DNA of 64,000 nt, taken from Mucilaginibacter sp. JRF (GTDB lineage Bacteria; Bacteroidota; Bacteroidia; Sphingobacteriales; Sphingobacteriaceae). Numbering within the stretch: position 1 is the first letter of the stretch; each line of letters starts with the position of its first letter. The stretch is from contig NZ_JADFBY010000001.1 in assembly GCF_015223065.1 (NCBI RefSeq), positions 1,116,001-1,180,000 on the forward strand. Direction: 5' to 3'. Below the pieces are notes generated by a model. The model saw nothing but the letters and a program-made list of their open reading frames with translations, was not told the origin of the DNA and searched no databases. Shown here in pieces: positions 32,222-40,305 of this stretch. Made by a program: the position numbers and the translations under genes.

Positions 32222-32836
32222 TTATAGCGAGAATATCTTGTAAGCTAAAGTAAGGTTGAACAGGTTTACACGAGCGTTTGATGCGCCATCGTTGTAGGTT
32301 TGTTTAGTTAAGCCATACTCGTAACGTAGGTCGATAGATAGATCGCGGATATCAACGCCCGCACCTACCTGCCATGCAAAGTTTTGGTTTTTGATATCGG
32401 TTAAGGTTACAGCATTGCCTACGGCGTTACCAAAGCTCTGATCATCATTTATTTTGAATGACACTAATGGGCCTGTGTAAAAACGACCACCGAAACCAAA
32501 TGCGCCAACCTTAGTACCAACTAACAAAGGCAGGTCAATACTGGTGAATTTTACATTATTTACGGCAGTTACTCCACCTTCGCTTTGTTCTATTTTAACG
32601 TTTTTACCGGTTAGGTAAAGCTCAGGCTGAAAGTGGAAGCCTAAACCACCTACTCTCGCCCAAAAACCGCCAAGGTAACCGGCACGGTTGCCTGCATCAA
32701 AAGTGTTGTTTGATAGATTAAAGCTCGACAAGTTGACACCAGCCTTTGCACCAAATTGAAAATTTGGAATAAGCTGCGCCGAAGCAAAATAAGTAGCCCC
32801 AAAAAAGAAGGCCAACATGAGTGTAAATTTTTTCAT
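32222..32836 (-). CDS. Outer-membrane beta-barrel protein (PorT-like fold)
   Basis: The 204-residue protein has a signal peptide (residues about 1-20, ending ASAQ). It is followed by alternating amphipathic beta strands typical of the small outer-membrane beta-barrel family (PF13568): FQFGAKAGVNLSSFNL, GYLGGFWARVGGLGFHFQPELYLTGK, SIDLPLLVGTKVG, RFYTGPLVSFKIN, NFAWQVGAGVDIRDLSIDLRYEYGL and a terminal LFNLTLAYKIFSL with aromatic end. About eight strands are expected. Function unknown; many such proteins are simple surface barrels in Bacteroidota. Confidence 0.9.
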   Translation of the reverse strand: MKKFTLMLAFFFGATYFASAQLIPNFQFGAKAGVNLSSFNLSNNTFDAGNRAGYLGGFWARVGGLGFHFQPELYLTGKNVKIEQSEGGVTAVNNVKFTSIDLPLLVGTKVGAFGFGGRFYTGPLVSFKINDDQSFGNAVGNAVTLTDIKNQNFAWQVGAGVDIRDLSIDLRYEYGLTKQTYNDGASNARVNLFNLTLAYKIFSL

Positions 32837-33035
32837 GAGAGGTTTTTGTTGTTTAACAAAGAGATTGAAATTTTGTGCTAAGTAACATCAAATACATGAA
32901 AAATGTGTGATATTTTGGTTGAACTATTTTATATTGATTGACATCTCTGCCAATTTGACAATGTACCCTACTTTGGAACAGGCATTGATGTTTGCCAGTT
33001 ACCGATCATTATTAAAATTATAACATTATAGAATT

Positions 33036-34919
33036 ATGCAAGAAAAAGGCACAATTTCAATCCACACCGAGAACATTTTCCCGATAATCAAGAAATTCCT
33101 TTATTCAGACAACGAGATCTTTTTACGCGAGCTGGTATCAAACGCGGTTGATGCTACTCAAAAGCTAAAACGCTTGTCGTCATTAGGTCAGTACAACGGC
33201 CCGGTTGATGACCTGCGTGTTGAGGTATCGTTTGATAAGGATGCCAAAACCATCACCATATCTGATAATGGTATCGGTATGACCGCTGAGGAGATCAAGA
33301 AATATATCAACCAGATAGCATTCTCAGGCGCTACCGAATTTATGGAGAAATTCAAGGAAGCTAAGGATGCAAATGAGATCATTGGTCGTTTTGGTTTGGG
33401 CTTTTATTCTGCTTTCATGGTGGCTGATAAGGTTGAGATTCAGACCCTATCATACCAAGATGACGCCAAGCCCGCTTTTTGGGTATGCGATGGCAGCACC
33501 GAATTTGAAATTGGCGATGGCGTTTTAGAAGAACGCGGCACCGAGATCACCCTATATATCAACAGCGAATCAGAAGAATTCCTGGATAAACACAAGCTTC
33601 AACAGATATTAGATAAATACTGCAAATTTTTGCCGGTGCCTATTAAATTCGGCACTAACGAACAGGAAGAAGAAGATGGTGTTGACGAAGAAGGTAAACC
33701 AAAATATAAAACCATTGAGGTTGATAACATTATTAATGATACCAACCCGATATGGACAAAATCGCCTAACGAATTAAAGGACGAAGATTACCTGAAATTC
33801 TATAAAGAGCTTTATCCGTTCTCTGAAGATCCATTGTTCTGGATTCACCTGAATGTTGATTATCCGTTCAACCTGACAGGTGTATTGTATTTCCCGAAAC
33901 TGAAAAATGATTTTGAGATACAACGCAACAAGATCAAATTATTCTCGCGCCAGGTATTTATTACTGATGAGGTTAAGGATATCGTTCCTGAATTTTTGAT
34001 GCTGCTGCACGGTGTTATTGATTCACCTGATATTCCGCTTAACGTATCGCGCAGCTTTTTACAGGCCGATAGCAACGTTAAAAAGATCAATAATTACATC
34101 ACCAAAAAAGTAGCTGACAAGCTGACCGAGATATTTAAGCAAGACCGCCAGGCTTACGAAGAAAAATGGAGCGACATCGGCCTGTTTGTTAAATACGGTT
34201 TTGTAAGCGAGGAGAAATTCTACGAAAAAGCGAAGGATTTTGTATTGTTAAGCAATACCGCGAACGAAAACTTTACTCTTAACGAATACAAAGAAAAGGT
34301 TGAAGCTACCCAAACTGATAAAGATGGCCAGTTGATATATCTATACACCAATGATGCCGCCAAGCAGGATTCGTTCATTCAATCTGCCAATAAAAAAGGT
34401 TATGATGTGCTGTTGATGAACTCGCCTATTGACAATCACTTCATCAGTCACCTGGAGCAAAAGCTGGATAAAACATCACTTAAACGTGTTGACGCTGATG
34501 TTGCCGATAAGCTGATCAAAAAAGACGAGGCACCTGAAACCGTATTGACCGAGGAGCAAACCACAAAGGTCAAGGATATCTTCACCAAGGCCATTAACAA
34601 ACCGGCTTACCGTGTTGAACTGGAAAGCTTAAGCCCGGATGAATTACCGGTAACCGTTACTATGGACGAGTTTATGCGCCGTATGAAGGACATGGCAGCC
34701 ATGGGTGGTGGTATGGGCTTTTATGGCAACATGCCTGATAATTACAAGGTGATAGTGAACGGTAACCACAAACTGATCAGCCGTATACTGGAAGCCGAAA
34801 GCGATGATACACAATCGCAGCTGGCTAAGCAGGCGTTTGATCTGGCTTTGCTATCACAAGGTTTACTAACCGGCCCTGAGCTGACCGAGTTTGTTAACCG
34901 CAGTGTTAATTTGATATAA
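33036..34919 (+). CDS. htpG: Molecular chaperone HtpG (Hsp90)
   Basis: HtpG is an ATP-dependent dimeric chaperone. The 627-residue protein has the N-terminal ATP domain (FLRELVSNAVDATQKLKRL, ITISDNGIGMTAEEI, IAFSGATEFMEKF, GRFGLGFYSAFMVADKVEI), a short charged linker, the middle domain (LPVPIKFG, KLFSRQVFITDEVKDIVPEFLMLLHGVIDSPDIPLNVSRSFLQ) and a C-terminal dimerisation region. Length is typical. It stands alone with a 200-base leader and a strong terminator downstream. Confidence 0.97.
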   Translation: MQEKGTISIHTENIFPIIKKFLYSDNEIFLRELVSNAVDATQKLKRLSSLGQYNGPVDDLRVEVSFDKDAKTITISDNGIGMTAEEIKKYINQIAFSGATEFMEKFKEAKDANEIIGRFGLGFYSAFMVADKVEIQTLSYQDDAKPAFWVCDGSTEFEIGDGVLEERGTEITLYINSESEEFLDKHKLQQILDKYCKFLPVPIKFGTNEQEEEDGVDEEGKPKYKTIEVDNIINDTNPIWTKSPNELKDEDYLKFYKELYPFSEDPLFWIHLNVDYPFNLTGVLYFPKLKNDFEIQRNKIKLFSRQVFITDEVKDIVPEFLMLLHGVIDSPDIPLNVSRSFLQADSNVKKINNYITKKVADKLTEIFKQDRQAYEEKWSDIGLFVKYGFVSEEKFYEKAKDFVLLSNTANENFTLNEYKEKVEATQTDKDGQLIYLYTNDAAKQDSFIQSANKKGYDVLLMNSPIDNHFISHLEQKLDKTSLKRVDADVADKLIKKDEAPETVLTEEQTTKVKDIFTKAINKPAYRVELESLSPDELPVTVTMDEFMRRMKDMAAMGGGMGFYGNMPDNYKVIVNGNHKLISRILEAESDDTQSQLAKQAFDLALLSQGLLTGPELTEFVNRSVNLI

Positions 34920-34937
34920 GCGAATAACATAATAGTG

Positions 34938-34973
34938 CAAAGGCCTTTCGTAATTGAAAGGCCTTTGTTTTTA
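34938..34973 (+). terminator. Intrinsic terminator of htpG
   Basis: CAAAGGCCTTTC (34938-34949) pairs with GAAAGGCCTTTG (34956-34967) around GTAATT, followed by TTTTT. Confidence 0.9.
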
Positions 34974-35069
34974 TATGATATTTTGTTGGTATATTTAATA
35001 GAAATCAGCCTGCCAGCAACTTATGGTTAAACCATTTGTTGTAATCATAATCTAAACAACTATAAACCC

Positions 35070-35570
35070 ATGAAAACTACCATCAAAATATTGTTTATGG
35101 CCTTTTTAGGATTGGCTGTATACACCGGCTTCGCCCAAAACAAAAAGGCTGATAAAAAAGCTAAGCAAGAAACAGCGGTAAAAGGCAAGATCGACTCTAC
35201 CAAATACACCTTTGTAGCGCAGTGGATGAACCCACTTGGTGGCAACCAGGTGTTTTTAACCCCGGCCAATATGTATGATATCAAAATACGTAAGGATTCG
35301 GTAATAGCATTCCTGCCCTATTTTGGCCGTGTGTTTATGAGTCCGCCGGTTGGTGGCGATGATGGTGGTATCAAATTCACTTCAACAAAGTTTGATTATA
35401 AAGTAACGCTTAAGAAAGACCGCTGGCAGGTGATCATCAATTTTAAGGATACCCGCAAGGCCCGCCGTTTAACTATGGACGTGTTCAAGAATGGTACCGC
35501 TACTGCCAACATCATCAGCGATACGCGCGACCCGATTTACTTCCAGGGGAATATTGATATACAGATATAA
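35070..35570 (+). CDS. DUF4251 domain exported protein
   Basis: The 166-residue protein has a signal peptide (residues about 1-22, ending GFAQ) and a Lys-rich linker. The DUF4251 domain follows: YTFVAQWMNPLGGNQVFLTPANMYDIKIRKDSVIAFLPYFGRVFMSPPVGGDDGGIKFTS and a beta-rich end with GTATANIISDTRDPIYFQG. The family is common in Bacteroidota and has no known function. Its stop lies only two bases from that of the convergent eutC. Confidence 0.92.
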   Translation: MKTTIKILFMAFLGLAVYTGFAQNKKADKKAKQETAVKGKIDSTKYTFVAQWMNPLGGNQVFLTPANMYDIKIRKDSVIAFLPYFGRVFMSPPVGGDDGGIKFTSTKFDYKVTLKKDRWQVIINFKDTRKARRLTMDVFKNGTATANIISDTRDPIYFQGNIDIQI

Positions 35571-35571
35571 T

Positions 35572-36327
35572 TCAGGGGAAATACTTGTCGTCAGTATCAT
35601 CTTTCAAATGTACGCCCGATAAGTGCCTGCGTAATGATTGTTGAATAAGATAGTATATCTTTTCGGCAGCCAATTGTACCGGTAAACCTTGCGGACGGAT
35701 ATTGGATATACAATTACGGCTTTCATCGGTCAACCCTGTACGTGGAGCGTACGTTATATATGCTCCCATACTATCAGCCGAGCTTAGCCCGGGGCGCTCC
35801 CCTATCAATATCAGCGAAAGTTTAGCATTCAATATCCCGCCAATATCATCAGCAATGGCTACGCGGCCTTGCTCAACCAAACACAATGGCGATAGTTTGA
35901 ATTTGCCCATATTGAACATCGGTATCAAGATATCCAGCAAGGGTACAATGTTTTGATTAATGGCCGTAGCCGAAAGTCCGTCAGCAATAATTATGGCTAT
36001 ATCATAGTCGCCTTTGTGTGTTTTAAGTAGATCATTTGATTCCGCATCTATTCGTCTGCCCAGATCAGGCCGTTGCAGGTATTGCTCCCGGTAATCTGCC
36101 TGGCTTTTTATATTGATGATGGATAAATTATGCTTAGCTAAATCTTTATGTAACTCATCTGTATCGAGCTTTGAATAAACGGCATCCCGTGCGTGTGCAT
36201 GCGCCAATTTAAATTCCAATGAGTTTTGAACGGGTATGCTATTACCCGTGCGGCCAATAGCTATACGTGCCGAGGTATATTCCTTCAGCTTATCCCACAG
36301 GTTACGTTTGTTCAACTCCTCACTCAT
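35572..36327 (-). CDS. eutC: Ethanolamine ammonia-lyase small subunit EutC
   Basis: EutC pairs with EutB to bind adenosylcobalamin and deaminate ethanolamine to acetaldehyde plus ammonia. The 251-residue subunit shows ARIAIGRTGNSIPVQNSLEFKLAHAHARDAVYSKLD, YLQRPDLGRRIDAES, DIAIIIADGLSATAINQN, LVEQGRVAIADDIGGILNAKLSLILIGERPGLSSADSMGAYITYAPR and a C-terminal KDDTDDKYFP. The start overlaps the eutB stop by four bases, so translation is coupled. Confidence 0.95.
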   Translation of the reverse strand: MSEELNKRNLWDKLKEYTSARIAIGRTGNSIPVQNSLEFKLAHAHARDAVYSKLDTDELHKDLAKHNLSIINIKSQADYREQYLQRPDLGRRIDAESNDLLKTHKGDYDIAIIIADGLSATAINQNIVPLLDILIPMFNMGKFKLSPLCLVEQGRVAIADDIGGILNAKLSLILIGERPGLSSADSMGAYITYAPRTGLTDESRNCISNIRPQGLPVQLAAEKIYYLIQQSLRRHLSGVHLKDDTDDKYFP

Positions 36328-37700
36328 AAGTTGGTGGCTTTGAGTAAACGGTTCCGGCTGTCGGATATCAGCCAGCCTTTATCATCGATGATATCATGCT
36401 GTAACAACCATTGTTCAAACTCAGGCGCCGGCCTCAAGCCGAGCATTTTACGGATGTACAAAGCATCATGAAATGAGGTGGATTGATAATTCAGCATTAT
36501 ATCATCGGAGCCCGGTATACCCATAATAAAATTGCAACCGGCTACGCCCAAAAGGGTTAGCAGGTTATCCATATCATCCTGATCAGCCTCGGCATGGTTG
36601 GTATAACAAACATCTACCCCCATCGGTAAACCCAGCATCTTACCACAAAAATGATCTTCGAGCGCCGCACGGATGATCTGCTTGCCATCATACAAATATT
36701 CGGGACCGATAAACCCAACCACCGTATTAACCAGTAGCGGGTTAAACTTTCGTGCTATGGCATAGGCACGTGCTTCGCAGGTTTGCTGATCAACACCATG
36801 ATGAGCGTTTGCCGATAACGCGCTCCCCTGCCCGGTTTCAAAATACATTACATTTTGGCCAACCGTACCTCGGTTTAAAGATAACGCCGCCTGGTAAGCA
36901 TCCTCTATCATGTTCAGGCTGATACCAAAGCTTTTGTTAGTCAGTTCAGTACCACCTATAGATTGAAAACACAGATCGACCGGTGCGCCGCTTGCCATCA
37001 AGCCAATGGTGGTAGTGATATGGTTGAGCACACAGGTTTGTATAGGGATTTCAAAACGTTGGCGTAATTCATCCATCAGGTTAAGCAGATTAGCGCTTAT
37101 AGCCGGGCTATCGGTAGCCGGGTTAATACCAATAACGGCATCACCACTGCCATAAAGCAATCCGTCGATAATGCTGGCAGCTATTCCACGTGCATCATCC
37201 GTTGGGTGATTGGGTTGTAAACGGGTAGAGAAATGCCCCTTTAAACCAATAGTATTGCGAAAGCTGGTTACCACCTCGCATTTACTGGCGGCCGCTATCA
37301 GATCCTGGTTGCGCATCAGTTTTGATACCGCGGCTATCATTTCGGGTGTGATACCTTTGTTTATCCTTTTTAATATATCGCAATCTGTAGTATCACTCAA
37401 TAACCAATCTCTAAAACCACCAACAGTTAAATGGCTGATGTGAGCGAATGCTTCCTTATCATGGGTATCAATTATCAACCGGGTAACATCATCCGTTTCG
37501 TAAGGAATAATGGCTTCATCCAGGAAATTACTTAAAGGCACATCACTTAAAGCGATTTGCGCGGCCACACGTTCTTCGTAAGTTTCGGCGGCTATACCGG
37601 CCAATACATCACCGCTTCGATATGGCGATGCTTTGGCCAATAGCTCTTTAAGGCTGTTAAACCGGTAAACTTTATCTTTTATGGTATACCGGTAACTCAC
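36324..37700 (-). CDS. eutB: Ethanolamine ammonia-lyase large subunit EutB
   Basis: The 458-residue catalytic TIM-barrel subunit carries EutB signatures: SPYRSGDVLAGIAAETYEERVAAQ, FRNTIGLKGHFSTRLQPNHPTDDARG, LLYGSGDAVIGINPATDS, NVMYFETGQGSALSANAHHGVDQQTCEARAYA, VGFIGPEYLYDGKQI, FCGKMLGLPMGVDVCYTNHAEADQDDMDNLL and GIPGSDDIMLNYQSTSFHD. It sits between the permease (1-base gap) and eutC (4-base overlap). No reactivase gene (eutA), cobalamin adenosyltransferase or shell proteins are present, so this is a minimal, non-compartment ethanolamine system. Confidence 0.96.
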   Translation of the reverse strand: MSYRYTIKDKVYRFNSLKELLAKASPYRSGDVLAGIAAETYEERVAAQIALSDVPLSNFLDEAIIPYETDDVTRLIIDTHDKEAFAHISHLTVGGFRDWLLSDTTDCDILKRINKGITPEMIAAVSKLMRNQDLIAAASKCEVVTSFRNTIGLKGHFSTRLQPNHPTDDARGIAASIIDGLLYGSGDAVIGINPATDSPAISANLLNLMDELRQRFEIPIQTCVLNHITTTIGLMASGAPVDLCFQSIGGTELTNKSFGISLNMIEDAYQAALSLNRGTVGQNVMYFETGQGSALSANAHHGVDQQTCEARAYAIARKFNPLLVNTVVGFIGPEYLYDGKQIIRAALEDHFCGKMLGLPMGVDVCYTNHAEADQDDMDNLLTLLGVAGCNFIMGIPGSDDIMLNYQSTSFHDALYIRKMLGLRPAPEFEQWLLQHDIIDDKGWLISDSRNRLLKATNL

Positions 37701-37701
37701 G

Positions 37702-39054
37702 TTATTCTGATTTAATTAGTGTGGCAGGCATCTCCAGCATATCATCGTTCAATATCTTAACCTTATGCTTGCCCATCGCTATAAATATTAATATCGATAG
37801 CAACAAGCCGGCAATAAATATCAGGCTTATCATCAAATTAAAATACATAATGGTTAACAGGCACAAGGTGGATATGACGAGCGCGATGGCCGGGAATAAT
37901 GGATAGACAGGCGACTTAAAAGGCCGCTCCAACTCAGGTTCTTTTTTCCGGAGGATGAACAAGCTTACCATGCTCATCATATACATTAGCACGGCTCCCA
38001 TTACTGACAGGATGATGATCTGGCTGGTGGTGCCTGTCATCAGGGCGATAAAACTCACCACACCACCCGCGACAATAGCCCAATGCGGTGTTTTAAATTT
38101 TGCATTTACTACAGATAATCTTTTAGGTAAATATCCGCTGCGCGCCATAGCGAATACTTGTCGCGATGATGCCAGTATAGTGCCATGAAACGAGGCGATC
38201 AACCCGAACAGACCAATGCTGGCAAATATCTTTGTCCAGCCACTGCTGCGGCCTAAAACTATGGCTATGGCTTCGGGTAATGGATAATCAAGATTGCTAA
38301 GTTTGCGCCAATCGGTTATACCACCGGTAAGTACCATAACGCCAATTGCCAACAACACCAGGGTAAGCATGGCTGATATATATCCTTTGGGGATGTTTCG
38401 TTTAGGATCTTTAACCTCCTCGGCTACCTGTGCTACGCCCTCTATGGCTAAATAAAACCATACAGCAAATGGCAAAGCGGCTATCATCCCTCCCCAGTTC
38501 AGGGGCATGGAATTAGCCAGGTAATTTTCCATTTTGAATGATGGGGCTATGATACCCATAAAAAGCAACAACTCGGCAACTGCCAACAGCGTGATGAATA
38601 CCGAAAAGGCCGCCGACTCCTTCACCCCTGATATATTAAGCAGAATGAATACCACATTAAAAAATAATGCTGAACCCAAAACAGATATATCGGGATATAG
38701 AAAATGTAGGTAACTCCCCAGCGCGAAAGCAATACCGGGTGTGGCGAATAAGAATTCAACCAACGTGGCATAACCGGCTATCAATCCCCCGAAAGGCCCC
38801 ATAGCGCGATAGGCATAAGCGAAAGCGCCACCGGCATGTGGTATGGCAGTAGTAAGTTCGGTATAACTGAATATAAAGGTGATATACATTACAGTTACCA
38901 CAGCGGTTGTTATCAAAAAACCAACTGTACCGGCATCCTGCCAGCCATAGTTCCAGCCAAAATACTCGCCCGATATAACTAAACCTACGGCTATTGCCCA
39001 TAAGTGTATAGGTTTTAATACCCGTTTTAATTGTTCGGCCGGAGTATGCTCCAT
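37702..39054 (-). CDS. Ethanolamine permease (APC superfamily)
   Basis: The 450-residue protein with about 12 membrane segments is of the APC amino-acid permease type, close to the ethanolamine permease (EAT) family: IHLWAIAVGLVISGEYFGWNYGWQDAGT, TTAIPHAGGAFAYAYRAMGPFGGLIAGYATLVEF, WFYLAIEGVAQVAEEVKDPKRNIPKGY and FHGTILASSRQVFAMARSGYLPK. It is first of a three-gene operon with eutB and eutC, one base from the next gene, which supports ethanolamine as substrate. Confidence 0.93.
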   Translation of the reverse strand: MEHTPAEQLKRVLKPIHLWAIAVGLVISGEYFGWNYGWQDAGTVGFLITTAVVTVMYITFIFSYTELTTAIPHAGGAFAYAYRAMGPFGGLIAGYATLVEFLFATPGIAFALGSYLHFLYPDISVLGSALFFNVVFILLNISGVKESAAFSVFITLLAVAELLLFMGIIAPSFKMENYLANSMPLNWGGMIAALPFAVWFYLAIEGVAQVAEEVKDPKRNIPKGYISAMLTLVLLAIGVMVLTGGITDWRKLSNLDYPLPEAIAIVLGRSSGWTKIFASIGLFGLIASFHGTILASSRQVFAMARSGYLPKRLSVVNAKFKTPHWAIVAGGVVSFIALMTGTTSQIIILSVMGAVLMYMMSMVSLFILRKKEPELERPFKSPVYPLFPAIALVISTLCLLTIMYFNLMISLIFIAGLLLSILIFIAMGKHKVKILNDDMLEMPATLIKSE

Positions 39055-39154
39055 ATTTTGTGGTTATGTTTGTAATTATGCCGCTTTTAAGTTAGTTAAA
39101 GCATTTTTTATAATCAATATTTAAAAAACATTTGCATAATTGTATTTTCTGCTA

Positions 39155-39176
39155 CATTTATAAACCATTATAAATG
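39155..39176 (+). promoter_or_regulatory. Inverted repeat just before the start of the 39182 gene
   Basis: CATTTATAA (39155-39163) and TTATAAATG (39168-39176) are perfect inverted copies around ACCA, ending five bases before the ATG at 39182. Confidence 0.55.
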
Positions 39177-39181
39177 CCCTT

Positions 39182-40246
39182 ATGGATACTTATCAAACTG
39201 CCGCACTGGATGCCCGCATACAAAACTGGAAACAGCATTTCGCAGGTTCGCAATTAACCGAAGCTGATATTGATGAACTGGCAACCCTGCTAAAAGATAC
39301 TTACCTGGAACTACGTGCCACTAATTTAAGTGATGAAGAAGCATGGTTAGTAGCCACCCATCGTGTAGGCCAACCTGAACCTGTTGTCGAACCGCTCGAA
39401 AAACCATCAGCCGGTAATGCCAACCGCAATTGGATGATGATGCTTTGGGGTGCTGTTGGTGTATTGATACTGCAAGCCATTTTTATAGTGATGCCGCAGG
39501 TTTTCAACCAAACCGTCATCAGTGTACTTCAGCCTGATGATAGCGACAGCTTTATAAAGAATGAGTATTACGCCATGGCCGTAATACTATTTGTACTGTT
39601 TATTCTGGTTACACTGCGCAGCGGATATTTTATTAACCGCTTTACCAACTCGCTTACTAAAAACGCCTCACTATACGCTATAGTGGCTATCATAGCGGGT
39701 TTATGGGCGGGCTTTTGCAGCTATATTACCTTTGTTAAATACCCTATGGCCGCCACCATTAATGGCTATAGCGATGATACCCGTACCGCCTTTAGCGTAC
39801 TGATGTTCGGTTTTTATTTCCCGCTGATATTTGTTGCCGCATTCGCTACCATCAGATATTATGCGCGAGAGAGTGTATCATTCAAAGAATTCAATCGCAA
39901 TATAAACTGGAAACACGCGGTGATACTTGGTTTATTAGCGCAAACCCCTATACAGTTTTCGCATATATTTAGTGGTGATGATACCGTACGCATGACCATC
40001 ATTATAAGTCTTTCGGTAATATTATTCTCGATCATCGGCTGGATGCTGAGCTATTCAAAAAACGGCATTGGCAACATCGCTGCCGCTCAGGTAGCACCAT
40101 TATTCATTTTATTGATGGGCTGCGTGATGAACGAAGAAGCAAGGGTTATATTCTTTATATTCTATATCACCAAGATCGTAGCCTTATTTTCAAGCTATTA
40201 TATCGGCAAGTTCCGTAATCAGCCTGAAGTTTTACTGGCGCAATAA
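39182..40246 (+). CDS. Membrane protein with permease-prefix-like N-terminus
   Basis: The 354-residue protein has a soluble helical N-terminus (residues about 1-75; RIQNWKQHFAGSQLTEADIDELATLLKDTYLEL and LSDEEAWLVATHRVG) like the short permease-prefix domain, where an HAAS-like helical bundle precedes membrane domains. About seven membrane helices follow (about 85-345). I do not recognise a transporter signature. It is monocistronic with a 9-bp inverted repeat before its start. Confidence 0.8.
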   Translation: MDTYQTAALDARIQNWKQHFAGSQLTEADIDELATLLKDTYLELRATNLSDEEAWLVATHRVGQPEPVVEPLEKPSAGNANRNWMMMLWGAVGVLILQAIFIVMPQVFNQTVISVLQPDDSDSFIKNEYYAMAVILFVLFILVTLRSGYFINRFTNSLTKNASLYAIVAIIAGLWAGFCSYITFVKYPMAATINGYSDDTRTAFSVLMFGFYFPLIFVAAFATIRYYARESVSFKEFNRNINWKHAVILGLLAQTPIQFSHIFSGDDTVRMTIIISLSVILFSIIGWMLSYSKNGIGNIAAAQVAPLFILLMGCVMNEEARVIFFIFYITKIVALFSSYYIGKFRNQPEVLLAQ

Positions 40247-40250
40247 CTAA

Positions 40251-40284
40251 CAAAAAAAAGCCTTACTGTGGTGCAGTAAGGCTT
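40251..40284 (-). terminator. Intrinsic terminator of the adhesin-porP-ompA operon
   Basis: AAGCCTTACTG (40258-40268) pairs with CAGTAAGGCTT (40274-40284) across TGGTG. The preceding A-run becomes a T-run on the minus strand, directly after the OmpA-TPR gene end. Confidence 0.85.
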
Positions 40285-40305
40285 CAAGGTTGCGGCGGTG
40301 TTTCT

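Noticed and set aside
40258..40284. Terminator for the membrane protein gene at 39182-40246
   Set aside because: The stem lacks a T-run on the plus strand and has one on the minus strand, so it belongs to the OmpA-TPR gene.
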